Assembly (NCBI GenBank): GCA_041749275.1
Contig: JBGTBQ010000192.1
Span: forward strand, 1-46,851
DNA: 46,851 bases
Reading direction: 5' to 3'
Source: JBGTBQ01 sp041749275
GTDB taxonomy: Bacteria > Acidobacteriota > Blastocatellia > Pyrinomonadales > Pyrinomonadaceae
Shown: positions 1 through 8,234 of the stretch, piece after piece
How positions within the stretch are numbered: the first letter of the stretch is position 1
Layout of the letters: each line of letters opens with the position of its first letter
Notes under the pieces: generated by a model
What the model was told of the DNA's origin: nothing
The model's input: the letters and a program-made list of their open reading frames with translations, nothing else
The model's database searches: none
Translations under genes and position numbers: made by a program

Positions 1-115
1 AGATCGACTCGAACACCGCCGGCAGAGGCTTGGCGCTCTCGCCCCGCCCGCCGCGGGCCCCGCTCTTACCGACACCGAGCTCGCTCAACAGATTATCGAT
101 GTCAACTCGCGGCAT
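1..115 (-). CDS. Hypothetical protein, N-terminal fragment (runs off window)
   Basis: Only the first 38 codons are inside the window. The start is the ATG at 115, which begins MPRVDIDNLLSELG and continues into a Gly/Arg-rich stretch. It lies four bases after the stop of the upstream minus-strand gene (stop at 122-120), so the two are probably co-transcribed. The visible part is too short to assign to a family. Confidence 0.5.
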   Translation of the reverse strand, partial: MPRVDIDNLLSELGVGKSGARGGRGESAKPLPAVFESI

Positions 116-119
116 GGGC

Positions 120-341
120 TTAGTTCCGCGGACGGCCGCCCGAGCGGGGCGCCCCTCCGTCTTCGGCAAGGCTCAACACGTACAGCTTCCCGTCGCACTC
201 CAGCGACACGCTCCGGCCCTCGATCCCCACCACCGTGAAGATCTCTCCGACCTTGTCCCCGATCCGGACCGCCTGACCGCTGATCCGCGCCACCGGGTTG
301 GTCCCCGCCAGCACGGTGTGCAGGTCCAGCGACACGAACAC
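120..341 (-). CDS. Small hypothetical protein with beta-rich C-terminal domain
   Basis: The 73 residues read from the GTG at 341 contain a convincing beta-strand pattern (ISGQAVRIGDKVGEIFTVV then VSLECDGKLYVL). It is reminiscent of the small periplasmic domain of pilus or type II secretion accessory proteins, but the similarity is too weak to name it. The open frame, still protein-like (REREARERQKHIEQ), continues upstream to the stop at 461-459 with no ATG. The true start is therefore uncertain and may be a rare codon. This strand competes for the same bases with the first part of the plus-strand frame that ends at 959. I judge the minus strand to be coding below about 340 and the plus strand above about 470. 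Confidence 0.4.
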   Translation of the reverse strand: MFVSLDLHTVLAGTNPVARISGQAVRIGDKVGEIFTVVGIEGRSVSLECDGKLYVLSLAEDGGAPRSGGRPRN

Positions 342-467
342 CTGCTCGATGTGCTTCTGCCGCTCGCGCGCCTCGCGCTCGCGCCGCGCGACTTGCGGGC
401 CGGAAGCCGCGTCACGCTCGTCGAGCAGGATGGCATCGTTAAACTGGCTGAAGAGGCTTCACCGCAA

Positions 468-959
468 GTGCAGGCGCTCCGCGAAGAGATGGCGGAGACG
501 CGCGCTGTCGTGGCGGAGAGCCGCGAGGTCATCGCCCGCACCGACGCGCTTCAGCGAGAGGTCGGAACCTTGCGCCGGGAACTGGCGGCGCGCGATCAGG
601 TAATCGCCGAACTACGCGACAGCACGAGCAAGTTCAACGAACACGTTGCGACGTTGCGCGACCTGCGCGCGCAGGTTGACAGCATCAAATCGGTCGTCCG
701 CATCCCGCCGACCAACCCCGCGGAGCCGATTAAGCCGGGGGTGCTCATTGAGGACAAGCTCAACCCGATCATCACCAAGCCCCGGCAGACAAAGTCCGCG
801 CAGCCGTCCGGCGGCGAAGATGAGGGAACCGCCGACGAGGTGGAAGAACCTGACACTGATGAAGCCACCAGCGCCGAACCGGCAACCGACGATCCAACCG
901 CCTGTGAACCGACAAGCGATGAACCCACTGGAGAAAAACCATCAAGCGAGACTGAGTGA
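468..959 (+). CDS. Coiled-coil protein with acidic repeat tail
   Basis: Function is not recognised. From the GTG at 468 the product is about 163 residues. Residues 1-65 form an Ala/Glu/Arg heptad-like coiled coil (ALREEMAETRAVVAESREV). The middle part is Pro-rich, and the last 50 residues are acidic, with Thr/Glu/Pro repeats such as TDEATSAEPATDDPT. The tail is likely disordered. The start is uncertain: GTG 468 has a GAAGAGG stretch about ten bases upstream, ATG 489 is the next option, and coding-like sequence extends upstream to about 411. The stop TGA overlaps the GTG start of the next gene by GTGA, so it is translationally coupled to the glycosyltransferase genes downstream. Confidence 0.5.
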   Translation: MQALREEMAETRAVVAESREVIARTDALQREVGTLRRELAARDQVIAELRDSTSKFNEHVATLRDLRAQVDSIKSVVRIPPTNPAEPIKPGVLIEDKLNPIITKPRQTKSAQPSGGEDEGTADEVEEPDTDEATSAEPATDDPTACEPTSDEPTGEKPSSETE

Positions 960-3031
960 CGCGCTTGAACATCAAGGCGAACCGGGGAACGATTGAGATG
1001 TATCTCGATGGCCTGAAACTTCTAAACGCGCAGGTCGGATACGGGAGCGCGGGTCTGCATGGCTCGCTCGGCTATGAAGACAAACAGGTCACGGTGCGTG
1101 GCACGCACTACGCGCACGCACTGAGCGCACACGCGCCCTCGCGGTTGATCTTCGAGTTGGGACATCGTTTCGCCGGCTTTCACTGTCACGTTGCCTTGAA
1201 CGACGATGTGCCGGCGGGCCGCGCGCACGCTGACTTCGCGCTCGTGGCCGACGGGCGGCAGGTGGCGCTTGAATCTTACGTCCGCGCGGGCGAGCCTCCG
1301 CGCGCGATGAGCGCTGACATCACGGGAGCCGAGCGGCTGGAAATGTTGGTGACGACGCGGACGTGGGAGTTCTGCCATGCGGTCTGGCTCGACCCGTATG
1401 TGACCGAGACGCCCGTCGGCCATCCGGCGCGACCGGCGTCGCTGCTCGACTGTCTGGGGCGCGCGGAGATCGAACTCCCGGCGGTCGCTCCGCGCGCCGC
1501 GCGCTGCATCGCAACGGTCGTCTCGCCCGGCTTCGAGCACCTGCTCGACGACATGCTCGGCTCGCTCGTGGCTTACGGCGGTTGCCCGGACGCGCTCCTC
1601 GTCGTCTTCGGCGTCGAGGCCGGTGACGAGTGCCGCCGGGTGGCGGAAAAATACGGCGCGACCTTCATCCCCTGCGCCAAGCGCGCGCACATCAACTCGA
1701 CCGTCAAGTCCGTCCTCTACACGGCGGCGCGGGTCGTTGACGCTTCACACTTCGTCTGTCTCGACGCGGACATGCTGGTGCTTGGCGACCTGCGTCCCGT
1801 TTTCGGCGCGCTCGAAGCCTGCACCGAAGGGACGATCCTCGCCTGCCGCGAGGCCAACGGCCCCGCCTTCAGCAATCTCGAACAGGCGTTGTGCAGCGTC
1901 TACGGCGGGCGCGCGAGCGACCTCGCCAAGCTGGTGGGGCAAAATCTCGACGGCGAGGGCGCTTATCCGCTGGTCGTCAACGACGGTCTGTTCGCCGCCG
2001 GCAAGACCGCTCTGCTCGCGCTCGACGGTCTTATTCGCGGGTGGCCGCGCGCCCCGGCGTGGGTTGACGAGCGGCACGACATCTGGTGGCGCAACCAGTT
2101 CGTCTTCAATCTGGCGCTCGCGCACCTGCGCTGCGGCGTCGAACTCGACCCCGTCTACAACGTGCAACTCAACTCGCAGGATGTCGAGCTGAACTACACG
2201 GACGGGCGCGCGCGGGCGCTCTGGCGCGGGCGTCGGGCGCGCGTCCTCCACTTCAACGGGCTGGGGCGAAACAAGTGCGCGGAGTCGCGCGGCGGGTTCG
2301 CCCGCGTCGCCGAGCCGCTTGTCGCGCGTGGCGGCGGCGGAGATAACTACGCCGCCTTTCTCGAAGCGCTTCGCGCGTGGATCGGGCGCTTCGGGATGGG
2401 CGCGCTCGCGTGGTCTTTTTACGGAACGACCGATGCATCAGGCGCGCGCGTCGGCGACTCCTCGACGCTGCCGCTCTTCGCCATGCTCCACTATCTCGTC
2501 CGGGCCAACGGCTGCGTGCGGGTGTTGGAGACGGGGACGGCGCGCGGCGTCTCCGCCGCCTGTCTGGCCTCGGCGGTGGCGCACCGACATGGCGGACGCG
2601 TCGTGACATTCGACCCGGCAGATTATCCTCTGCGCGAAGAACTGTGGGCGGCTCTACCGGATGAGATGCGCGCGTGTCTCGACTTTCGCTGCACGGGGTC
2701 GCTCGAAGGCATGGCCGCTTGTATCGAAGCAGGCGAAAGCTTCGACGCCGCGCTGCTCGATTCGCTCCATGAAGAGGAGCACGTCTGGGCTGAATTTCAA
2801 CTTGCTTCACAACTCGTCTGCCCCGGCGGTCTGATTCTGATTCACGACGTGCTCACTCTGAACAGCACGGTCGAGCCGGCGCTACGCCGCATCGAAGCGG
2901 CGGGTTACGGCGTGACGCGATTGTTGACGGCGGAGTCGGGCGAAGCGGAAGACGACCGCCTCGGTCTCGCCTTGATTGAGAACCGCCGCAAAAATTCCGT
3001 CAATGGCAATAGTGCAGGGGGAGAGAGTTGA
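956..3031 (+). CDS. NPCBM domain - glycosyltransferase - methyltransferase fusion
   Basis: This 691-residue protein has three modules. Residues about 15-150 match the NPCBM carbohydrate-binding fold (AHAPSRLIFELG followed by a V..DG.....S pattern). Residues about 180-440 are a glycosyltransferase-like domain with the DxD-type metal motif LDADMLVLGDL near residue 270. Residues about 515-670 are a class I SAM methyltransferase-like domain, with glycine loop LETGTARGVSAAC, FDPADYP and a late IHDV strand, as in sugar or glycan methyltransferases. The likely role is addition and modification of sugars on a surface glycan or glycoprotein. The GTG start overlaps the preceding stop, and the next gene overlaps this one by four bases, so all three form one operon. 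There is no signal peptide, so it acts in the cytoplasm. Confidence 0.75.
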   Translation: MTRLNIKANRGTIEMYLDGLKLLNAQVGYGSAGLHGSLGYEDKQVTVRGTHYAHALSAHAPSRLIFELGHRFAGFHCHVALNDDVPAGRAHADFALVADGRQVALESYVRAGEPPRAMSADITGAERLEMLVTTRTWEFCHAVWLDPYVTETPVGHPARPASLLDCLGRAEIELPAVAPRAARCIATVVSPGFEHLLDDMLGSLVAYGGCPDALLVVFGVEAGDECRRVAEKYGATFIPCAKRAHINSTVKSVLYTAARVVDASHFVCLDADMLVLGDLRPVFGALEACTEGTILACREANGPAFSNLEQALCSVYGGRASDLAKLVGQNLDGEGAYPLVVNDGLFAAGKTALLALDGLIRGWPRAPAWVDERHDIWWRNQFVFNLALAHLRCGVELDPVYNVQLNSQDVELNYTDGRARALWRGRRARVLHFNGLGRNKCAESRGGFARVAEPLVARGGGGDNYAAFLEALRAWIGRFGMGALAWSFYGTTDASGARVGDSSTLPLFAMLHYLVRANGCVRVLETGTARGVSAACLASAVAHRHGGRVVTFDPADYPLREELWAALPDEMRACLDFRCTGSLEGMAACIEAGESFDAALLDSLHEEEHVWAEFQLASQLVCPGGLILIHDVLTLNSTVEPALRRIEAAGYGVTRLLTAESGEAEDDRLGLALIENRRKNSVNGNSAGGES

Positions 3032-5514
3032 AGCGCATCTGCATCGGCGTCCACGTTCACGCCGAGCCGGAGAGGATGCTGGCGACGCTCCGCGGCCTGC
3101 GCGCCGAGACTCCATCCCAAGTCGAAATCCTGCTTCTACCCGACGGCCCCGACGCCGCGACCATCGCGGCGTTGGACGAGTTGAAAGATTTTCCGCAGTC
3201 CGCCACCACGGAAGCGCGCGGCGCTCCCGCCTGTTTCAACCGGCTCGTGACCTCAAGTGATGCCAACGTGCTGGTGCTGCTTGAAAGCGGCGCGCGGGTC
3301 GGCCCCGGATGGCTCTCACACCTGCTTGCGGCGCTCGACGAAGACGAGCGCAACGGGTTGGCCGGGCCAACGACTAACCTTTCGTGGAACGAGCAGGGCG
3401 TCTACCCGCACGCGGGCAGCGCGACGGAGGAGATCGCGCGCACGGCGCGAGAGACCGTCGCGCGCTTCGGAGACGAGACGCGCACGCTTGAGCCGCTCTA
3501 CAGTCTCGCTGATTTCTGTTACGCCGTCCGGCGCGAAGTGATCGAAGCCATCGGCGGCGCCGACGAGTCTTACGGTCTGGGGCCGTGCTGGGAGATGGAT
3601 TACAACGTGCGCGCGGCCCGCGCGGGTTTTCGCGGCGTGTGGGCGTGCGCGGCTTACGTGCATCGCGCCCCCTACACCGCGCGCCGCCGCTACGAAGAGG
3701 CGCGGCGGTTCGAGGCGAGCAAGCGTCTCTATCAAGACAACTTCTGCGGCGCGCGTCTGCGTGGCGAGAAACAGGACTTCCGCGCGCACTGCCGGGGCGA
3801 TGCCTGTCCCAACTTCGCACCTCCTGATTTGATTGAGGTCAACCGCCCGTTGCCCGCTGCCGCGCACGTCGCCGCAACCGTCGCGGCGACGCGACCCATC
3901 ACGATTCCAGCCCTCGACCAACTTTTCAAGACACCAACTCAAGCCGCGAAGATTGAGAGAGAAAGCGTTCAAAGTAAGGTTGAGGCGCGTGCCGTCGGCA
4001 ATGATGATGAACAGATTGTTCAGCCTCTACTTCCCCCGTTGCTCCTCGCGCAAGTAGACGAGCCGCAATTCCCTCTCGTCTCATGCATCATGCCCACTTT
4101 CAACCGTCGGAGCTTCGTCCCGCTCGCGGTGCGAAACTTTTTGCGGCAGGACTATCCGAACCTCGAACTCATCATCCTCGACGACGGAACTGAAAACGCC
4201 TTCGCTTGCATACCGAAAGACGCGCGAGTCCGTTACATCCGCCTTGACCGCAAGCTGAACATCGGAGCGAAGCGCAATGCGGCGTGCGAGTTGGCGCGCG
4301 GGCCGATCATCGTCCATTGGGATGACGACGACTGGTATCCGCGCCGGCGCGTAAGCGCGCAGGTGCGCGCCCTGCTCGACAACGGGGCGGATGTAGCGGG
4401 GACGAGTCGCCTGCTTTACTTCGACGCCTCGTTGGAGCGCGCATGGGAGTATCGCTACGCGGCGGCTGGCGCTCCGTGGGTGGCGGGCAACACGCTCGCT
4501 TACCGGCGCGACTTTTGGGAGCGTAACAAGTTCCCTGACGTGCAAATTGGTGAAGACTCTCTCTTCCTTTGGAATGAAGCTGCCAAGTCCGTCCATGACC
4601 TTGACGACCCTCACCTCTGCGTCGCCACGGTGCACGCCGGGAACACGAGCCGCAAAAAGACTGACGGGATGTTCTGGCATACGCGGCCCGTCGCCGATGT
4701 CCACGAACTTCTCGGCGACGAGTTGCACCTCTACCGCGCCAACTTCCTTCCTACAGACTTGCGCGCATGGCCTCTCGTCTCGTGCATCATGCCCACTTTC
4801 AACCGTCGGAGCTTCGTCCCGCTCGCGGTCGAAAACTTTCTCGCGCAAGACTACCCATGCAAAGAGTTGATCGTCGTGGACGATGGCGACGATGCGGTCG
4901 CCGACCTCTGTGAAGGAATCTCCGGCGTAAAATACGAGCGGCTTCAGCGGCGCGTCTCCATCGGTGCAAAGCGTAATATCGCCTGCTCGCTCTCCGAAGG
5001 CGAGGTCATCGCACATTGGGATGATGACGATTGGTATTCTCCTGAACGCCTGCGTTATCAGGTGAGACCGCTCCTTGCGTGCGAGGCGGAGATGACGGGA
5101 CTAGAGAACGCCTTCGTGCTGGAGCTGCCCGGCGGCGCGTTCTGGACGACACAGCCGCACCTCCACCGTCGGATGTTTGTGGGCGATGTCCACGGAGGCA
5201 CACTTGTCTACCGCCGCGAACTCCTGTCGTTGGGTCTGCGCTATCCTGAAATCAATCTGGCCGAAGACGCATGGCTCTTGCACTACGCCGTGAGTCGCGG
5301 GCAGCGCCTGCTGCGATTGCCCAACCCCGGCCTCTTCGTTTATGTCAGACACGGCAGCAACGCGTGGGGTGAGTTCGCACCGGGGAGTTTTCTAGACCCG
5401 TCGGGCTGGCAGCGCATCGCCCCGCCGCACACCTTTGCCGCCGAGCAGCTTGCCCGCTTTCAGAAGGCAGCCGCGGACGTTAGCGCCTTGAGTTCCATAG
5501 CGGCTTGCAAATGA
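3028..5514 (+). CDS. Three-module GT2-type glycosyltransferase
   Basis: This 828-residue protein contains three glycosyltransferase family 2-like modules. Module 1 (residues about 1-245) is a divergent GT2 with a GPCWEMDYNVRAARAG region. Module 2 starts at about residue 349 with PLVSCIMPTFNRRS and has HWDDDDWYPRRR near residue 432. Module 3 starts at about 581 with the same PLVSCIMPTFNRRS and has HWDDDDWYSPER near 665. Modules 2 and 3 carry the nucleotide-sugar/metal aspartates. The start is TTG at 3028, behind a GGGGGAGAGAG ribosome-binding site and overlapping the previous stop. The last codons (SIAACK and stop) are encoded by the left end of a palindromic repeat, so the original C-terminus may have been altered. 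The context suggests surface polysaccharide or protein glycosylation. Confidence 0.8.
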   Translation: MKRICIGVHVHAEPERMLATLRGLRAETPSQVEILLLPDGPDAATIAALDELKDFPQSATTEARGAPACFNRLVTSSDANVLVLLESGARVGPGWLSHLLAALDEDERNGLAGPTTNLSWNEQGVYPHAGSATEEIARTARETVARFGDETRTLEPLYSLADFCYAVRREVIEAIGGADESYGLGPCWEMDYNVRAARAGFRGVWACAAYVHRAPYTARRRYEEARRFEASKRLYQDNFCGARLRGEKQDFRAHCRGDACPNFAPPDLIEVNRPLPAAAHVAATVAATRPITIPALDQLFKTPTQAAKIERESVQSKVEARAVGNDDEQIVQPLLPPLLLAQVDEPQFPLVSCIMPTFNRRSFVPLAVRNFLRQDYPNLELIILDDGTENAFACIPKDARVRYIRLDRKLNIGAKRNAACELARGPIIVHWDDDDWYPRRRVSAQVRALLDNGADVAGTSRLLYFDASLERAWEYRYAAAGAPWVAGNTLAYRRDFWERNKFPDVQIGEDSLFLWNEAAKSVHDLDDPHLCVATVHAGNTSRKKTDGMFWHTRPVADVHELLGDELHLYRANFLPTDLRAWPLVSCIMPTFNRRSFVPLAVENFLAQDYPCKELIVVDDGDDAVADLCEGISGVKYERLQRRVSIGAKRNIACSLSEGEVIAHWDDDDWYSPERLRYQVRPLLACEAEMTGLENAFVLELPGGAFWTTQPHLHRRMFVGDVHGGTLVYRRELLSLGLRYPEINLAEDAWLLHYAVSRGQRLLRLPNPGLFVYVRHGSNAWGEFAPGSFLDPSGWQRIAPPHTFAAEQLARFQKAAADVSALSSIAACK

Positions 5515-5790
5515 GTGCGACCAACCTGCGACCGTTTAGAAGCGGGCATGGCCCCGCCTCTAAGAGCGTGTCCAAAAAGCCCCGTGAGGGGCGAAATGTT
5601 TGTAGCCCGCGCCGCTCTCCCCTTGTTCTTTCAAGCCCCGGAGGGGCGGCAGCGCCTAACATGGCGCTCCTCACGGAGCTTCAGCGACCTCGTGTCACGC
5701 GACGGGCTATAAACAATCCGCTCCTCACGGAGCTTCGGCACATGGCTTTTTAGACATGCTCTAAACAGTCGCACACGATTACAAGTCGCT
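5499..5790. repeat. Palindromic element B1, split by element A1
   Basis: The outer arms AGCGGCTTGCAAATGAGTGC (left) and the complement of ACAAGTCGCT (right), followed inward by GCGACCGTTTAGA and its complement TCTAAACAGTCGC, match the element at 26996-27110. The inner hairpin AGCGGGCATGGCCCCGCC is intact. Element A1 sits between the two halves. The left arm overlaps the last codons and stop of the glycosyltransferase gene. Together with A1 and about 150 further featureless bases it fills the gap to hypE. Confidence 0.7.
5564..5761. mobile_element. MITE-like palindromic element A1 (198 bp)
   Basis: It has imperfect terminal inverted repeats (GAGCGTGTCCAAAAAGCC at the left, the complement of GGCTTTTTAGACATGCTC at the right), flanked on both sides by TAA. 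The interior holds several short stems such as GCTCCTCACGGAGC and CCCCGGAGGGG. A second copy lies at 22636-22828. It has no coding capacity, so mobility would depend on an enzyme supplied from elsewhere. Confidence 0.65.
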
Positions 5791-5946
5791 TTTTACTGAG
5801 ATTGCCGCCGAGGTGAGTCAGTTCAGACAGCGGTATTGAAAAGTGTGAGAGTTCTACTCTGATGCGAGGGCGCGCGTAGTTCCGTTCGGCAAGGGTCGGT
5901 ACAATTTCAAACGGGTCAGTCGGCTCACACGACTGTGAACGTCCGA

Positions 5947-7056
5947 TCAACAAATTCTGGGCAATTGCTCGCCGACGAGCATGTCCACGATGCGCGTGCC
6001 GCCAAAACCCGTCCGCATCGCAACGATACCTTTCGGCTCTGGCTTCACTTCGCCAATGATGCAAGCGTCACGCCCGTAAGCGTGCTTCCTCATCCGCGCG
6101 ACAATCTGATCGGCCACCTCCGCGCCCACAATCGCAATCAATTTTCCTTCGTTAGCTACGTAAAGCGGGTCGAGGCCCAGAATCTCACACGCGCCATGCA
6201 CCTCCTCACGCACCGGAATCAGGTCTTCGCGTATCTCGATGTATACCTCGGACGCGGACGCAATTTCGTTCAAGGTCGTCGCCACGCCGCCGCGCGTCGG
6301 GTCGCGCAGGGTGTGAACCGCGTCGAGCGCGCCAGCGCCGGCGGCCTCGTCAAGCATCTCTTTGATTAAAGCGTTCAGCGGCGCGGTATCGCTCTCGATG
6401 TCCGTCTCAAGCTCCAGTTCGCCGCGCGCGATCATGATGGTCGTGCCGTGGTCGCCGATGCTGCCGCTCAAAATCACGCGGTCGCCGGCCTCGGCGCGAG
6501 CGGCGGAGATGCGTGCGGCAGATTCGATGATCCCGATGCCCGCGGTGTTGATGAATATCTTGTCGGCGCTCCCCTTCTGCACGACCTTCGTGTCGCCCGT
6601 GACGACCGCGACGCCCGCTTCATCAGCCGCCGCGCGCATTGACACAAGGATGCGTTTCAACTCCTCGACGGCGAAACCCTCTTCCATGATGAATCCGGCG
6701 GAGAGATAAAGGGGGCGCGCGCCGCTCACCGCAAGGTCGTTGACCGTGCCGCAGACGGCGAGGCGTCCGATGTCCCCGCCGGGGAAGAAAACGGGTGTGA
6801 CCACATAAGAGTCGGTCGTAAAGGCGAGGCGCGTGCGCCCTTCGCCTTCCCCGACTTCAAAAACCGCCTGATCTTCGAGAGCTTCGAGCAGCGGATTGCG
6901 TAAATGTTCGAGAAAGAGTCCTTCGATCAGTTCGTGCATGGCGCGTCCGCCGCTGCCGTGCGCGAGCGTGATCTGCTCGTCTCTGAATTTGCGCTTCCTC
7001 CGCCGCGCGCGTTCGACGCGCTCGAAAAGTGGCGAAGGGCTGAAATCATTCGTCAT
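5947..7056 (-). CDS. hypE: Hydrogenase maturation protein HypE (carbamoyl dehydratase)
   Basis: HypE takes the carbamoyl group from HypF onto its C-terminal cysteine and dehydrates it with ATP to a thiocyanate, the source of the CN ligands of the NiFe site. The 369-residue protein has the expected AIRS/PurM-like layout: LAHGSGGRAMHELI near residue 31, FTTDSYVV, GDIGRLAVCGTVNDLAV, VVTGDTKVV and DPTRGGVATTLNEIA. It ends exactly in PRIC, the essential C-terminal cysteine motif. An N-terminal extension of about 28 Arg/Lys-rich residues precedes the conserved core. The ATG at 7056 lies three bases after the hypD stop, so it is the last gene of the maturation run. Confidence 0.97.
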   Translation of the reverse strand: MTNDFSPSPLFERVERARRRKRKFRDEQITLAHGSGGRAMHELIEGLFLEHLRNPLLEALEDQAVFEVGEGEGRTRLAFTTDSYVVTPVFFPGGDIGRLAVCGTVNDLAVSGARPLYLSAGFIMEEGFAVEELKRILVSMRAAADEAGVAVVTGDTKVVQKGSADKIFINTAGIGIIESAARISAARAEAGDRVILSGSIGDHGTTIMIARGELELETDIESDTAPLNALIKEMLDEAAGAGALDAVHTLRDPTRGGVATTLNEIASASEVYIEIREDLIPVREEVHGACEILGLDPLYVANEGKLIAIVGAEVADQIVARMRKHAYGRDACIIGEVKPEPKGIVAMRTGFGGTRIVDMLVGEQLPRIC

Positions 7057-7059
7057 CGG

Positions 7060-8217
7060 CTAAACCGCCACCCCCGCCTCGACGGCGCTTTTGTTTCCAC
7101 CGTTCGGCGCCGTGCGTTCGGCGATCTTCGAGAGGCGACCGAAGTTGTAGTAGGCCGCGCACGCGCCCTCGCTTGAGACCATGCACGAGCCGATGGGGGT
7201 CTCCGGTGTGCAGGCCGTGCCGAAGACCTTACACTCCCACGGTCTTTTCACGCCTTTGAGAATCTCGCCGCACTGACATGCCTTCGGGTCGGCGACGCGC
7301 AAACCGGGCACGTTGAATTTCAACTCCGCGTCGAAGGCCGCGTACTTGCGGCTCAGTTTCATGCCGCTGTGCGCGATGGAGCCTAAGCCTCGCCACTCGA
7401 AGTAATCGCGCGGCTCGAACACGTCGAAGAGCACTTCCAGCGCCCGGCGGTTGCCGTCGCGGTTGACGCAGCGCCCGTACTGATTCTCAACTTCCGCGCG
7501 CCCCTCTACGACTTGCCTGACGAGCATGTAGACCGACTGTAAAATGTCGAGCGGCTCGAAGCCCGCGACGACGACCGGTTTGCCATACTCCGCGGGCACG
7601 AATTCGTAAGGCCGCGTACCGATGACCGTGCTCACGTGACCGGGGCCGAGAAATCCGTCGAGTTGCAGGTCGGGTGAATCGAGCAGCGCCTTCAAGGCCG
7701 GGACAATCGTGATGTGGTTGCAGAAGACCGAGAAGTTTTCCACGCCCTCTTTCGCCGCCTGAAGGACGGTCATGGCGGTTGAGGGCGCGGTGGTCTCAAA
7801 TCCGAGCGCGAGAAAGACGACGTTCCGCTCCGGATTCTTCTTGGCAATCTTCAAGGCGTCGAGCGGCGAATAGACCATCCTTACGTCCGCGCCCGAAGCC
7901 TTCGCATCAAGCAGGCTCGTCTTCGAGCCGGGCACGCGCATCGCGTCGCCGAAGGTCGTAAAGATCACTCCGGGCTGTTGGGCAATCGAGATTGCGTCAT
8001 CCACGCGTCCGAGCGGAATCACGCAGACCGGACAACCCGGCCCGTGAATCATCGTGATGTTCTCCGGCAGCAAATCCTCGATGCCGTATTTGAAGATCGT
8101 GTGCGTGTGGCCGCCACAGACCTCCATCAGCTTGAGCGGCTCTTTGGTCACGTGCGCGATCTCCGCCGCCAGCTTCTCCGCGATGTCTCCCTGCCGGTAT
8201 TCGTCTATGAATTTCAT
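7060..8217 (-). CDS. hypD: Hydrogenase maturation protein HypD
   Basis: HypD is the [4Fe-4S] scaffold on which, with HypC, the Fe(CN)2CO unit is assembled. The 385 residues match the family in length. Signature cysteines are present: CGGHTHT (C34), GPGCPVC (C62 and C65), and the C-terminal cluster region with CQCGE, WECKVFG, TACTPETPIGSCMVSSEG. GFETTAP is also present. It follows the GmhA-like gene and precedes hypE with almost no spacing. Confidence 0.97.
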   Translation of the reverse strand: MKFIDEYRQGDIAEKLAAEIAHVTKEPLKLMEVCGGHTHTIFKYGIEDLLPENITMIHGPGCPVCVIPLGRVDDAISIAQQPGVIFTTFGDAMRVPGSKTSLLDAKASGADVRMVYSPLDALKIAKKNPERNVVFLALGFETTAPSTAMTVLQAAKEGVENFSVFCNHITIVPALKALLDSPDLQLDGFLGPGHVSTVIGTRPYEFVPAEYGKPVVVAGFEPLDILQSVYMLVRQVVEGRAEVENQYGRCVNRDGNRRALEVLFDVFEPRDYFEWRGLGSIAHSGMKLSRKYAAFDAELKFNVPGLRVADPKACQCGEILKGVKRPWECKVFGTACTPETPIGSCMVSSEGACAAYYNFGRLSKIAERTAPNGGNKSAVEAGVAV

Positions 8218-8234
8218 TCGGCCCCCCTCTCAGT

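Noticed and set aside
30..467. Plus-strand open frame upstream of the coiled-coil gene as its N-terminal 130 residues
   Set aside because: Up to about residue 125 the translation is Arg/Pro/His-rich and looks like the reverse of a real minus-strand gene; protein-like sequence starts only near 411-470.
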